A DNA stretch of 64,000 nucleotides from Oscillospiraceae bacterium (GTDB lineage Bacteria; Bacillota; Clostridia; Oscillospirales; Acutalibacteraceae), in the NCBI GenBank assembly GCA_015066515.1, contig SVOH01000010.1:1-64000 (forward strand), given 5' to 3'. How positions within the stretch are numbered: the stretch's first letter is position 1; the number at the start of each line of letters is the position of its first letter. Below, one piece after another: positions 24,197 through 34,350 of this stretch. The translations under genes and the position numbers were made by a program. Below the pieces are notes generated by a model. It was given only the letters and a program-made list of their open reading frames with translations, made no database searches and was not told where the DNA came from.

Positions 24197-25686
24197 GCGA
24201 AAAGCAACAAGAAATTAGTTATATTATAAAAGAGCAGATAAAAAATTATCGCTCACAAATAGAAATGAAAGAAACCGGCAGAGTAATTCTTGTTGGTGAT
24301 GGTATTGCACGCGTTTATGGCCTTACAAACTGTATGGCAAACGAGCTATTAGAATTTGAAGATGGCTCGGCGGGTCTTGCCCAAAACCTTGAGGAAGATA
24401 CCGTATCGGTTGCAGTTCTTTCAGATGATAACAACATACGTGAGGGTACGGTTGTTCGCCGTACAGGCAAGGTTTTATCGGTGCCTGTTGGCGAAAAAAT
24501 GCTCGGTCGTGTTGTAAATGCACTTGGTGAGCCTATCGACGGAAAAGGTCCTATTGAGTATAGCGGATGGTGTCCAATCGAGGCCGAGGCTCCCGGTATT
24601 ATTGAGCGCAAGAGCGTATCGGTACCACTACAAACAGGTATTAAGGCTATCGACAGTATGATACCTATTGGTCGTGGTCAGCGTGAGCTTATAATTGGCG
24701 ACCGTCAGACAGGTAAAACCGAAATTGCTATTGATACAATTATAAATCAAAAGAACACCGATGTTATATGTATTTACGTTGCAATCGGTCAAAAGAACAC
24801 CTCGGTTGTAAGTCTTGTTAATAACCTTACAAAAGCAGGTGCTATGGATTATACAATTGTAGTATCGGCATCGGCTTCCGAAAGCGCCCCCTTGCAGTAT
24901 ATTGCACCATATTCGGGTTGCGCTATGGCAGAATATTTCAGAGCGCAGGGTAAGGATGTTCTTATAATATATGACGATTTAAGTAAGCACGCAGTGGCAT
25001 ATCGTGCGCTGTCGCTTCTTATTCGCCGTCCGCCCGGCCGTGAGGCATACCCCGGTGACGTATTCTATTTACATTCGCGTTTGCTAGAGCGTGCTGCTTG
25101 TGTGGCGCCCGAATACGGCGGCGGTTCAATTACGGCACTGCCTATAATTGAAACACAAGCGGGTGATGTTTCAGCATATATTCCGACAAACGTTATCTCA
25201 ATTACCGACGGACAAATATTCCTTGAAACCGAGCTTTTCCACGCAGGTGTTATGCCGGCTATAAACCCCGGTATTTCGGTAAGCCGTGTTGGTGGTTCTG
25301 CTCAGAAAAAGAGTATGAAAAAGGTTTCAGGTGAGCTTAAGCTTTTATATTCACAGTATCGTGAGCTTCAGGCGTTTGCACAGTTTGGTAGTGACCTTGA
25401 CAGTGATACAAAGGCGCGTCTTGCGCTTGGTGAGCGTATAGTTGAGGTACTAAAGCAAAGCCGCAACAACCCAATCTCAGTTGGTTGTCAGGTTGCAATA
25501 ATTTACGCCGTTACAAAGGGTTGGCTTGATACAATCCCTGTTAATAAGGTAAAGGATTTCGAAGAGCGTTTGTACGAAAAATTACAAAACCAGAAACCAG
25601 AGTTGCTAAAGCGTTTTGAAGAGGGTTATTTTGAGGATGAAGATATAGCATCACTCGAAGAAACCCTTAGTGAAATGACGAGGTGA
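24193..25686 (+). CDS. atpA: ATP synthase subunit alpha
   Basis: A 497-residue non-catalytic nucleotide-binding subunit of F1. The P-loop GDRQTGKT (about 170-177), the [11 protein letters not shown] segment and the alpha-specific SRVGGSAQ motif are present at full length. It overlaps atpH by four bases and is followed by atpG after 6 bases. Confidence 0.97.
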   Translation: MSEKQQEISYIIKEQIKNYRSQIEMKETGRVILVGDGIARVYGLTNCMANELLEFEDGSAGLAQNLEEDTVSVAVLSDDNNIREGTVVRRTGKVLSVPVGEKMLGRVVNALGEPIDGKGPIEYSGWCPIEAEAPGIIERKSVSVPLQTGIKAIDSMIPIGRGQRELIIGDRQTGKTEIAIDTIINQKNTDVICIYVAIGQKNTSVVSLVNNLTKAGAMDYTIVVSASASESAPLQYIAPYSGCAMAEYFRAQGKDVLIIYDDLSKHAVAYRALSLLIRRPPGREAYPGDVFYLHSRLLERAACVAPEYGGGSITALPIIETQAGDVSAYIPTNVISITDGQIFLETELFHAGVMPAINPGISVSRVGGSAQKKSMKKVSGELKLLYSQYRELQAFAQFGSDLDSDTKARLALGERIVEVLKQSRNNPISVGCQVAIIYAVTKGWLDTIPVNKVKDFEERLYEKLQNQKPELLKRFEEGYFEDEDIASLEETLSEMTR

Positions 25687-25692
25687 CGATAG

Positions 25693-26499
25693 ATGTCAGG
25701 AAACACCAAAACGCTCAAACTGCGTATAAAAAGTGTTGACTCAACGCTACATTTGACAAAGGCGATGGGTCTTGTGGCATCTTCGAAAATGCGCAAGGCG
25801 AATCTTGCAATGGCGGCCGGTCGCCAGTATGAAAAAGCTGTGCAAAACGTTGTTGATTTGCTAACTGCTGTTCCCGAATGTCAAAGCAGCCCATTTATGC
25901 GTGAGCATAAAGACGGTGGTAAGACCAGACTTATAGTGATTGCGGGAGACAGAGGCTTGGCGGGTGGCTATAACGCTAACATTTTCCGTACTGTTTGCGA
26001 TTTTAATGAAGCCGAAATTATACCTATTGGTAAGCGTGCTTGCGAACGATATGGTCAGCCGATAGTATCCAGCGAAAAGTTTTATGCTGCTGATGCTTTC
26101 CGTCTTGCTAAAGAGCTTTGCCAACAGTTTGCAAACGGCGAATTTGACCGCCTTGGTATAGTTACTACAAACTATATTTCAATGATGACGCAAACACCCG
26201 ATATTAAATGGGTTTTACCGCTCACAAAAAGTGAGAGTACGCAAAATACTGCCGCGATTTTTGAGCCGGATGAACGCACAATACTTGATATAGCAGTGCC
26301 TGAATACCTTTCGGGTATGATTGTAGCCTGTGTTCGTGAAAGCTTTGCAAGTGAGGTTGCCGCGCGTCGTATGGCAATGGATTCTGCGGGTAAAAACGCA
26401 CAACAAATGATCGACGAACTACAGCTTGAATATAACCGCGCACGTCAGGGTGCGATTACACAAGAAATTACTGAAATTGTTGCCGGTGCAGGCAACTGA
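25693..26499 (+). CDS. atpG: ATP synthase subunit gamma
   Basis: A 268-residue central rotor shaft. The N-terminal helix with LTKAMGLVASSKMRKA, the GDRGLAGGYN motif and the C-terminal helix with NRARQGAITQEITEIVAGA are all conserved. The ATG is 6 bases after atpA; GAGGTGACGATAG supplies the ribosome site. It is slightly shorter than many homologues (about 285), within normal range. Confidence 0.95.
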   Translation: MSGNTKTLKLRIKSVDSTLHLTKAMGLVASSKMRKANLAMAAGRQYEKAVQNVVDLLTAVPECQSSPFMREHKDGGKTRLIVIAGDRGLAGGYNANIFRTVCDFNEAEIIPIGKRACERYGQPIVSSEKFYAADAFRLAKELCQQFANGEFDRLGIVTTNYISMMTQTPDIKWVLPLTKSESTQNTAAIFEPDERTILDIAVPEYLSGMIVACVRESFASEVAARRMAMDSAGKNAQQMIDELQLEYNRARQGAITQEITEIVAGAGN

Positions 26500-26502
26500 T
26501 AA

Positions 26503-27923
<1,421 letters not shown>

Positions 27924-27924
<1 letters not shown>

Positions 27925-28184
27925 TGAGTACCTATAAGCTTATAATCTCTACACCCGACGGTAGTGTGTTTGATGACAAAGCCGAGATTTTGATTGTTCG
28001 TGGCACCGAGGGTGAGCTTGCTGTAATGGCGGGTCACATACCTTTTATCACCGCGGTAAAACCCGGCGAGTGTAAAATAGTTTTGCCTGATGACGGTGAA
28101 AAGACAGCTACTATCGGCGGCGGAATTCTTACCGTTCAAAACGATAAAACCACACTGCTTTGCAGTGATTTCAAATGGAATTAA
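27924..28184 (+). CDS. atpC: ATP synthase subunit epsilon, lacking the C-terminal helices
   Basis: An 86-residue protein that covers only the N-terminal beta-sandwich (YKLIISTPDGSVFDDKAE, GHIPFITAVKPGE, GGGILTVQNDKTTLLCSD) and stops where the two C-terminal helices would begin. Usual length is 130-140. The missing part is the ATP-sensing, autoinhibitory domain. The stop is followed within 10 bases by a strong terminator, with no remnant helix-coding sequence in any frame, so this is a settled short form rather than a recent break. Confidence 0.93.
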
Positions 28185-28187
28185 AAA

Positions 28188-28222
28188 AGTAACCCCACGG
28201 TTTATTAAAACCGTGGGGTTTA
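28188..28222. terminator. Terminator after the ATP synthase operon
   Basis: AACCCCACGGTTT pairs with AAACCGTGGGGTT; T-rich on the right and A6 on the left, so it serves convergent genes. Confidence 0.88.
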
Positions 28223-28224
28223 AA

Positions 28225-28773
28225 TTATATAAATCTTTTAATGGTTTTATCAAGCATTGATCTGAGCTTGCTTTTGGTTGAGAAGACAAGTAAAAGTATA
28301 ATGAGTTCAATAGCTGCAGAAATAGCCGTGCCCAAAAGCCTTGGTATCAGCACCACAAAAAAGGCATCTACACCGCCACGATACATAATTGAAATCCATA
28401 GAGTATTTAGTATTAACGAACAGGTGATTTTATTTATAATTACACAAGCAACTATTTTAAGCGGTGTGGCCTTTTTGTGTAAAAATTCAGCAAGAATTAA
28501 TCCGTAAACACAGTTAGTAAGTGTAAAACCCGGAAAATATGCGCCAAACGGAAACAGCAGCGATCCAACAAGATCACCTACACCTGCAACGGCTACAGCG
28601 TATGGAGTACCCAAAAATGCGGCGGCAAAGGCAACTGCTACAAAGCCAAAGCTAATATCCTGATTCCATATTTTATAACTTGGTATAATACGCTCTAAAA
28701 CCAAGTTAAGCGCAATTAGTAATGCTGTTAAAATAATTTTTACGAGTTCTGTTTGTTTTTTGCCTTTTGTCAA
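28225..28773 (-). CDS. folT: ECF transporter S component for folate
   Basis: A 182-residue membrane protein with six helices. Opening helix TALLIALNLVLERIIP, then SFGFVAVAFAAAFLG and GVGDLVGSLLFPFGAYFPGFTL are typical of FolT-type S components, which bind folate and dock to a shared ECF energising module (not in this window). The start is TTG at 28773; AGGAGG is 8 bases upstream, inside a hairpin. A THF riboswitch in the leader independently supports the folate assignment. Confidence 0.85.
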   Translation of the reverse strand: MTKGKKQTELVKIILTALLIALNLVLERIIPSYKIWNQDISFGFVAVAFAAAFLGTPYAVAVAGVGDLVGSLLFPFGAYFPGFTLTNCVYGLILAEFLHKKATPLKIVACVIINKITCSLILNTLWISIMYRGGVDAFFVVLIPRLLGTAISAAIELIILLLVFSTKSKLRSMLDKTIKRFI

Positions 28774-28781
28774 AATAAAAA

Positions 28782-28815
28782 CCTCCTATCATCCATACTA
28801 ACTGATAATAGGAGG
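28782..28815 (-). promoter_or_regulatory. Expression-platform hairpin masking the folT ribosome site
   Basis: Minus-strand CCTCCTAT (28815-28808) pairs with ATAGGAGG (28789-28782). The right arm contains the AGGAGG ribosome site and is followed by TTTTTATTTT, so the stem could block translation, terminate transcription, or both. Confidence 0.65.
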
Positions 28816-28841
28816 TACTTTTTATAATACGGCTATTATTT

Positions 28842-28943
28842 GTCAGCGGGATGCGACAGCAAAACCGCAGATTTTGAAAAATCCTTCGTTTGTGTGACAA
28901 CTCCCCGTTCACACAACACTTAACGCTATGCCGTCTACTCTGA
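28842..28943 (-). promoter_or_regulatory. THF riboswitch
   Basis: The minus-strand sequence carries the tetrahydrofolate aptamer pattern: AGAGTAGAC near the 5' end, GCGTTAAGTG, a GTGTGTGAA...TCACACA helix, AACGAAGG, a short variable hairpin and CGCATCCCGCT at the 3' end. It lies directly upstream of folT with the expression hairpin after it. Folate compounds should repress FolT production. Confidence 0.85.
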
Positions 28944-28957
28944 AATATTTTGATTAT

Positions 28958-28985
28958 ATTATATAACTTTTTATGCGAATGTCAA
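28958..28985 (-). promoter_or_regulatory. Promoter of the THF riboswitch-folT unit
   Basis: Minus-strand TTGACA (28985-28980) and TATAAT (28963-28958) with 16-base spacing; the start is about 8 bases before the aptamer. The -35 box touches the end of the Nudix gene. Confidence 0.7.
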
Positions 28986-29534
28986 CTAAATCTTTCCCGA
29001 GTCACGCAAAACCTTTACTTTAAGTACGGCAATCTGCGTTTTTGCGTCCTTAATTTCACCCGAAAGCACCATTTCTACCGCTTTTTCGAGTGGAATGCGA
29101 AGCACGTCTAAAAACTCGTCTTCATCGGGGTTTTGCTCGCCAAAGGTAAGACCTGTTGCAAGATAACAATAAATAACCTCGTTTATATATCCGGGTGTGG
29201 GGTACATAGGCTGCAAATCAATGTAGCTTTCAGCTGTTGCTCCCGTTTCTTCTCGCAACTCGCGTTTGCCGCACTCAAGCGGATCTTCGTCTTGTCGGTC
29301 ACGCTTGCCTGCAGGAATTTCAAGTGTTTCTTCCATATACGGATAGCGCCACTGACGTACGAATAACAGCTCGTCATTATCGGTAAGCGCCGCCACGCAC
29401 ACGCCGCCTGGGTGCTCTATAACCTCACGTGTGGCGGTGTTTCCGTTAGGAAGCAGGGCAGTATCTTGACGCAGATTAATGATTCTACCCTTAAAAAGAT
29501 AATTACTGCTTAATTGTTTTTCTTCTAAAATCAT
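28986..29534 (-). CDS. Nudix hydrolase, ADP-ribose pyrophosphatase type
   Basis: A 182-residue Nudix protein close to ADP-ribose pyrophosphatases (LPNGNTATREVIEHPGGVCVA opening, EIPAGK). The Nudix box holds RELREETGA, with the catalytic Glu cluster. Between the first Gly and the first box Glu there are six residues (KRDRQD) instead of the usual five, a one-residue insertion. It would hydrolyse ADP-ribose or related sugar nucleotides. AGGTGG precedes the ATG. It lies upstream of folT on the same strand but folT has its own promoter. Confidence 0.85.
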   Translation of the reverse strand: MILEEKQLSSNYLFKGRIINLRQDTALLPNGNTATREVIEHPGGVCVAALTDNDELLFVRQWRYPYMEETLEIPAGKRDRQDEDPLECGKRELREETGATAESYIDLQPMYPTPGYINEVIYCYLATGLTFGEQNPDEDEFLDVLRIPLEKAVEMVLSGEIKDAKTQIAVLKVKVLRDSGKI

Positions 29535-29589
29535 TATTTTATACCACCTTTAATATATTTTAATAGAATATGTTTAGAGGGTGTTTGTT

Positions 29590-30492
29590 TTGAAAAGAAT
29601 AGTAAAATCGGTTAATTACGATTATCAAAAAATGAAAAAATATATTGATGCACTGTGTTGTCGTATTCCGTCGTTGCAAAGTTTTTGTATTGGTAAAAGC
29701 TGTGCCGGACGTGACATAACAGCACTTAAAATAAATTCTGCCGATGAATATGTTTTGTTTGCTGCTGCATTTCATGGAAGCGAGCACATAACCAGCAATA
29801 TTTTGCTTATGTTTATTGAGGATTTTTGCACTGCATTTGCACAAAATCATTCGTTGTGTGGCATAAACATTCGAAAAGCATTGGGTAATCGAGGAGTAAT
29901 TTTTGTGCCAAGAATTAACCCTGACGGATGTGAAATTTCAATCAATGGTGCTCTTGGATGTGGTAAGGAGGCCGGTAAAATATATAAACTGTGTAATGGC
30001 GATTTTGCGCATTATAATGCAAATTTGCGCGGGGTAGATATAAATCATAATTTTGATGCCGGTTGGAAAAAGCTTCACGCACTAGAAAGAAAAGCGGGAA
30101 TAATGGGTCCGGCTTCTACACGGTTTGGCGGTGTTCACCCTCACAGTGAGCCCGAAACAATAGCACTTGTAAAGTTGTGTAAAGAGTACACTATACACCA
30201 TGCTTTAGCCCTTCATTCACAGGGCGAGGTGATTTATTGGGACTATAACGGACTTGAGGGTAAAACTGCTCGGCGTATGGCCGAGATTATGGCGACTGTC
30301 AGCGGATACGCACTGGATGTGCCTGTAGGTCTTGCTACAGGCGGCGGATTTAAGGACTGGTTTATCAGTGAGTATTTGCGACCCGCATTTACTATAGAGG
30401 TAGGCAAGGGTCAAAATCCTTTGCCAGTAAACGATGCCGAAAGAATATACAACGGCATTTGCGAAATGCTTACCATTTCGGCTATAATGTAA
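29590..30492 (+). CDS. M14-family zinc carboxypeptidase/endopeptidase
   Basis: About 300 residues with the M14 fold. Zinc ligands are His62 and Glu65 (HGSEH) and His209 (LHSQG), with catalytic Glu270 (FTIEVG). NPDG, GVDINHNF and the cluster around residue 150 match gamma-D-glutamyl-diamino acid peptidases, which cut peptidoglycan stem peptides. No signal peptide is seen, as in cytoplasmic recycling enzymes of this type. TTG at 29590 is preferred over GTG at 29581 because AGAGGG ends 9 bases before it. Confidence 0.8.
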   Translation: MKRIVKSVNYDYQKMKKYIDALCCRIPSLQSFCIGKSCAGRDITALKINSADEYVLFAAAFHGSEHITSNILLMFIEDFCTAFAQNHSLCGINIRKALGNRGVIFVPRINPDGCEISINGALGCGKEAGKIYKLCNGDFAHYNANLRGVDINHNFDAGWKKLHALERKAGIMGPASTRFGGVHPHSEPETIALVKLCKEYTIHHALALHSQGEVIYWDYNGLEGKTARRMAEIMATVSGYALDVPVGLATGGGFKDWFISEYLRPAFTIEVGKGQNPLPVNDAERIYNGICEMLTISAIM

Positions 30493-30576
30493 TATTACCA
30501 TCATATTATTGCTATTTCAATAAAAACTTAAATGTTACGTGTTAAAATTTTTTATATTATAACATATAAAAAAATC

Positions 30577-30605
30577 TTGAAAATAGCCATACGGTAGAGT
30601 ATAAT
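30577..30605 (+). promoter_or_regulatory. Promoter for the CofE-like gene
   Basis: TTGAAA (30577-30582) and TATAAT (30600-30605) with 17-base spacing; leader about 100 bases. Confidence 0.65.
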
Positions 30606-30621
30606 TACTCTGTTAAGGATA

Positions 30622-30681
30622 TTATACATTGCTTTGCTTAGTAATGTATAAAAAAGGGCTGTTTTTTGCGTGATTCAGCCC
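30622..30681 (+). promoter_or_regulatory. Two hairpins in the CofE-like leader
   Basis: TTATACATT (30622-30630) pairs with AATGTATAA (30643-30651). GGGCTG (30656-30661) pairs with CAGCCC (30676-30681). Six A and then CCCACG follow rather than a T-run, so these are not simple terminators. They match no riboswitch I know. Confidence 0.35.
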
Positions 30682-30711
30682 CCACGTCCAAAAAGAAAGG
30701 ATATGTTGAAA

Positions 30712-31911
30712 ATGAAAAAAGAACGCAGAGTAGGAACTGTATCAAGAGGTATTCGTTGCCCCATTATTCGTGAGGGTGACAACCTTGCTCAAATCGTAGC
30801 AGACAGCGTTATAGAAGCGGCTGAAATTGAAGGCTTTGAGCTTCACGACCGTGACGTTATTGCTATGACCGAGTCGATTGTTGCTCGTTCACAGGGTAAT
30901 TATGCGACTGTAGACAATATCGCAGCCGATGTAAAGGCAAAGCTTGGCGGCGAAACCATCGGTGTTATTTTCCCGATTTTGTCAAGAAACCGTTTTGCAA
31001 TATGCCTTAAGGGTATTGCAAAGGGCGCTAAAAAGATAGTTCTTATGCTAAGCTACCCCTCGGACGAGGTTGGTAACTCACTTGCAACCTATGATTTAAT
31101 TGACGCCGCAGGCATTAACCCATATAGCGACGTTTTAACACTTGAGCGTTATCGTGAAGTATTTGGCGTTCAAAAGCTTGAATTTACAGGTGTTGACTAC
31201 GTTCAGTATTACAGCGACCTTATCAAAGAAATGGGCGCTGAGGTAGAAATTATATTTGCTAATCAGCCAAAGTCAATACTCGATTATACCGATTGCGTAC
31301 TCACTTGCGACATTCACACCCGCGCTCGCACCAAGCGTCTTCTTAAAGCGGCAGGTGCTAAGATTGTTTGCGGTCTTGATGATATTTTAAATGCATCTGT
31401 TGACGGCAGTGGCTATAATGAAAAGTACGGTCTTTTGGGCTCTAACAAGTCTACCGAAGAAACAATTAAATTGTTCCCAAAAGAGTGCAAGGATTTAGTT
31501 CTTGATGTGCAATCTCGCGTTCTTTCCGCTACCGGTAAGCACGTTGAGGTTATGGTTTACGGTGACGGTGCTTTTAAAGACCCACAGGGCAAAATTTGGG
31601 AGCTTGCTGACCCGGTTGTATCTCCTGCGTTTACCGATGGCCTTATCGGCACACCTAACGAATTAAAATTAAAATACTTGGCAGATAACGACTTTAAAGA
31701 TTTAAGCGGTGAAGAGCTTAAAGCGGCTATTTCTGCCAGCATTAAGGCAAAAGACGGAAGCAGCCTTGTAGGTAATATGGCGGCTCAGGGTACTACCCCT
31801 CGTCAGCTTACCGACCTTATAGGCTCATTATGCGATTTAACCAGCGGCTCAGGTGACAAGGGTACACCTGTTGTTTTGGTGCAAGGTTATTTCGACAACT
31901 ATACAAATTAA
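30712..31911 (+). CDS. CofE-like (F420-0:glutamate ligase family) protein
   Basis: A 399-residue protein resembling the coenzyme F420-0:L-glutamate ligase family: early GTVSRGIRCPIIREGDN, then DVIAMTESIVARSQG and a Cys/Asp-containing core with GDGAFKDP. Clostridia of this kind are not known to make F420, so the actual acceptor may be another molecule that is glutamylated. ATG at 30712 is chosen because AAAGGA lies 9-10 bases upstream; the in-frame ATG at 30703 is too close. It precedes the GMP synthase half by 88 bases that contain a 10-bp hairpin. Confidence 0.65.
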   Translation: MKKERRVGTVSRGIRCPIIREGDNLAQIVADSVIEAAEIEGFELHDRDVIAMTESIVARSQGNYATVDNIAADVKAKLGGETIGVIFPILSRNRFAICLKGIAKGAKKIVLMLSYPSDEVGNSLATYDLIDAAGINPYSDVLTLERYREVFGVQKLEFTGVDYVQYYSDLIKEMGAEVEIIFANQPKSILDYTDCVLTCDIHTRARTKRLLKAAGAKIVCGLDDILNASVDGSGYNEKYGLLGSNKSTEETIKLFPKECKDLVLDVQSRVLSATGKHVEVMVYGDGAFKDPQGKIWELADPVVSPAFTDGLIGTPNELKLKYLADNDFKDLSGEELKAAISASIKAKDGSSLVGNMAAQGTTPRQLTDLIGSLCDLTSGSGDKGTPVVLVQGYFDNYTN

Positions 31912-31925
31912 GACTATATAAGAAA

Positions 31926-31957
31926 GCCCACAGCATCTATTTTTAGGTGCTGTGGGC
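31926..31957 (+). other. Perfect 10-bp hairpin between CofE-like gene and guaA
   Basis: GCCCACAGCA pairs exactly with TGCTGTGGGC across a 12-base T-rich loop. No T-run follows, so it may be an mRNA stability or processing element or a weak terminator. Confidence 0.5.
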
Positions 31958-31999
31958 GGCATTTAATTGGCTTTTATAAAAAGAAAGGAAGAAGAATAT

Positions 32000-33001
32000 A
32001 TGAGTTCAAACGTAAGACCGGAATCAATGGAAAGAATAACCACTATAGAGCTTGCTAATGCATATATAGAAGAACAAATTGCCGAGGTAAGAGCACAAGT
32101 TGGTGACAAAAAGGTACTGTTAGCCCTTTCGGGCGGTGTAGACAGCTCGGTTGTAGCGGCACTGCTTATAAAGGCTATTGGCAAACAGCTTGTTTGCGTG
32201 CACGTAAATCATGGACTTATGCGTAAGGGCGAAAGCGAAGCTGTTATAGATATGTTTGGTAAAGAGCTTGATGCAAATCTTATTTACGTTGACGCTACCG
32301 ACCGTTTCCTCGATTTGCTTGCAGGTGTTAGCGAGCCCGAACGCAAAAGAAAGATTATAGGCGCCGAGTTTATAAACGTTTTTGCCGACGAGGCACGTAA
32401 GCTTGAGGGAGTTTCATATTTGGCGCAGGGCACAATTTACCCCGATATACTTGAAAGCATTAAAGCGGCCGAAGGTAAAAAGGCAGTAAAATCCCACCAC
32501 AATGTTGGTGGCTTACCGGAAGATTTACAGTTTGAACTTGTAGAGCCAATTAAGCTTCTCTTTAAAGACGAGGTTCGTGTTGTGGGCGAAGCATTAGGGT
32601 TACCACACGCAATGGTTTACCGTCAACCGTTCCCGGGACCGGGTCTTGGTGTAAGGTGTCTTGGCGCTATTACACGCGACCGACTTCACGCTTTACGCGA
32701 AGCCGACGCAATTTTGCGTGAAGAGTTCGACAACTGCGGTCTTGCCGAAAAGGTATGGCAGTATTTTATTGCAGTGCCCGATATAAAGAGCGTTGGTGTT
32801 AAAGACGAAAGCCGTTATGAAGGCTGGCCGGCAATAATCCGCGCAGTAAACACAAAAGACGCTATGACCGCAACTATTGAAGAAATTCCTTACGAAATCC
32901 TTCATAAGATTACCTACCGCATCACACATGAGGTAGAGGGTATAAACCGAGTATTGCTCGACCTTACACCAAAGCCAATTGGCACTATTGAGTGGGAATA
33001 A
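32000..33001 (+). CDS. guaA: GMP synthase ATP-pyrophosphatase subunit (no glutaminase domain)
   Basis: A 333-residue protein equal to the C-terminal half of GuaA. The PP-loop SGGVDSS (44-50), HVNHGLMRKGE, QGTIYPDILES and KSHHNVGGLPED are present, and the C-terminal dimerisation domain ends with KPIGTIEWE. It adenylates XMP and aminates it to GMP. The N-terminal GATase domain (about 190 residues) is missing; AAAGAAAGGAAGAAG and the ATG at 32000 show this is the real start. Ammonia must come from a separate GATase, as in archaeal two-subunit enzymes, or be used free. Confidence 0.9.
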   Translation: MSSNVRPESMERITTIELANAYIEEQIAEVRAQVGDKKVLLALSGGVDSSVVAALLIKAIGKQLVCVHVNHGLMRKGESEAVIDMFGKELDANLIYVDATDRFLDLLAGVSEPERKRKIIGAEFINVFADEARKLEGVSYLAQGTIYPDILESIKAAEGKKAVKSHHNVGGLPEDLQFELVEPIKLLFKDEVRVVGEALGLPHAMVYRQPFPGPGLGVRCLGAITRDRLHALREADAILREEFDNCGLAEKVWQYFIAVPDIKSVGVKDESRYEGWPAIIRAVNTKDAMTATIEEIPYEILHKITYRITHEVEGINRVLLDLTPKPIGTIEWE

Positions 33002-33080
33002 TACCAAATGTTGTGGGGTAAAGTGAAATATCCTCAAAATAGATAAAAGGGTAAAATCCCGTATTATAATAAAATAAGAA

Positions 33081-33122
33081 TAAATGCCCTTTGCATTGTT
33101 TTGCAAAGGGCATTCTCTTTTT
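33081..33122 (+). terminator. Terminator after guaA
   Basis: AATGCCCTTTGCA pairs with TGCAAAGGGCATT, followed by CTCTTTTTT. Confidence 0.85.
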
Positions 33123-33190
33123 AAAGTATATAGATTAAACTATAAACAAATGTTGCACTGTACTATAGAAGTTATAAAGTGGTAAATATT

Positions 33191-33528
33191 ATGAGTTATG
33201 AATTATACCGACAAAGATTGGCGGTATACGTTCCTGTTTTGTTGTTTTCACTGGTCATCACTATTTTAGCATATGGTGCATTTCCATTTATTTTGCAAAA
33301 CAAGAAAAGCTACAACAACCGAGAAAAAGCACAAAAGACTCTGTTATGAAATCAATGTTGAGGTAATGTTTGTCTTATTTGTGTTGAGTGGCGGTGTTCC
33401 GAACGGCGTGACTTACTTGTTATGGACTTGCGATTGCGAAAGCTATCGTAGAAGCGCGTCACGGTAAAATAGAAGTATCTTGTTATGATGGAAAGGTGTG
33501 CTTTACTGTTCAAGTCCCTAAAATGTAA
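33191..33528 (+). pseudogene. Remnant of a sensor histidine kinase
   Basis: The 5' part (33191-33349) encodes 52 residues with one membrane helix (VYVPVLLFSLVITILAY) and then stops. The 3' part, in another frame (33424-33528), reads GLAIAKAIVEARHGKIEVSC and ends FTVQVPKM, which is the G2-box end of a HATPase domain. Nothing of the HisKA or the rest of the ATPase domain is left in about 75 bases between, so the gene has lost most of its body. It sits just upstream of the VTC cluster, where a two-component system is often found. Confidence 0.7.
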
Positions 33529-33541
33529 AAATAAAATAATT

Positions 33542-33574
33542 TTCAATCTAACTTCAATCTTCTTCCTGTATAAT
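33542..33574 (+). promoter_or_regulatory. Promoter with direct repeats, response-regulator type
   Basis: TTCAATCT occurs at 33542-33549 and 33553-33560, an 11-base period, occupying the -35 region of TATAAT at 33569-33574. This layout is typical of OmpR/PhoB-type activation. The cognate kinase is probably the remnant just upstream. Confidence 0.55.
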
Positions 33575-33606
33575 AATTTTATAAAGATACAGGAGGATTT
33601 GTTTTT

Positions 33607-34350
33607 ATGGCATTTCAAACGGTGTTCAAACGCTATGAAATAAAATATATGATATCTCTCGAACAAAAGTCTAAAGTGCTGGATGCAATGAAGCCGTATA
33701 TGAAGCTGGATAAGTATGGACGTACCACAATTCGCAATATTTATTACGATACTGACACATATCTTCTGATTCGTAGGTCGATAGAGAAACCGACATACAA
33801 AGAAAAACTCCGTGTACGCAGCTACGGCAGAGCTGAGTCGGACAGTACGGTGTTTGTAGAACTGAAGAAAAAATATAAGCACGTGGTATATAAGCGCCGC
33901 ATTTCTCTTTCCGAAACGGAAGCAATGGGATGGCTGTCGGGAGAAGGGTACCCAAAAAAGCAAACGCAGATTTCTAACGAAATTGATTATTTTATGGATT
34001 ACTACGGCACGCTTCATCCTACGGTATTTCTTTCCTATGAACGAGAAGCTTTTTATACAAATGACGGTTCGGATTTTCGTGTGACCTTTGACGATAATAT
34101 ACTTTGCAGACAAGAGGAGTTATCTTTGAAATCCGAAGTATACGGAACGTCGATTCTTCCCGAAGGAATGGTTTTAATGGAAATCAAGTGTTCGGGTGGT
34201 ATTCCCCTTTGGATGACTCGGGTACTTTCAAAAGAACATATCTATAAAATATCGTTTTCAAAATACGGAACGGCGTATAGAAAGCTGATTTTCCCTCAAA
34301 CCCATACAATTAACGAACATAATATGTTGGAGGTAGCTATAAATGCTTGA
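33607..34350 (+). CDS. Polyphosphate polymerase (VTC) domain protein
   Basis: A 247-residue protein of the VTC/CYTH-like tunnel fold. Basic and acidic pairs line the opening (RYEIKYMIS, Lys/Arg pairs in KEKLRVRSYGR, VFVELKKKYKHVVYKRR) and MEIKCSGGIPLWM lies near the end. Eukaryotic VTC4 makes polyphosphate with such a domain; bacterial members are usually next to DUF4956 and CotH or carbohydrate-binding proteins, as here. AGGAGG precedes the ATG. It overlaps the next gene by 8 bases. Confidence 0.8.
   Translation: MAFQTVFKRYEIKYMISLEQKSKVLDAMKPYMKLDKYGRTTIRNIYYDTDTYLLIRRSIEKPTYKEKLRVRSYGRAESDSTVFVELKKKYKHVVYKRRISLSETEAMGWLSGEGYPKKQTQISNEIDYFMDYYGTLHPTVFLSYEREAFYTNDGSDFRVTFDDNILCRQEELSLKSEVYGTSILPEGMVLMEIKCSGGIPLWMTRVLSKEHIYKISFSKYGTAYRKLIFPQTHTINEHNMLEVAINA

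Noticed and set aside
33352-34113. 253-residue reverse frame opposite the VTC gene
   Set aside because: Antisense shadow of a recognised gene; no ribosome site and no family.
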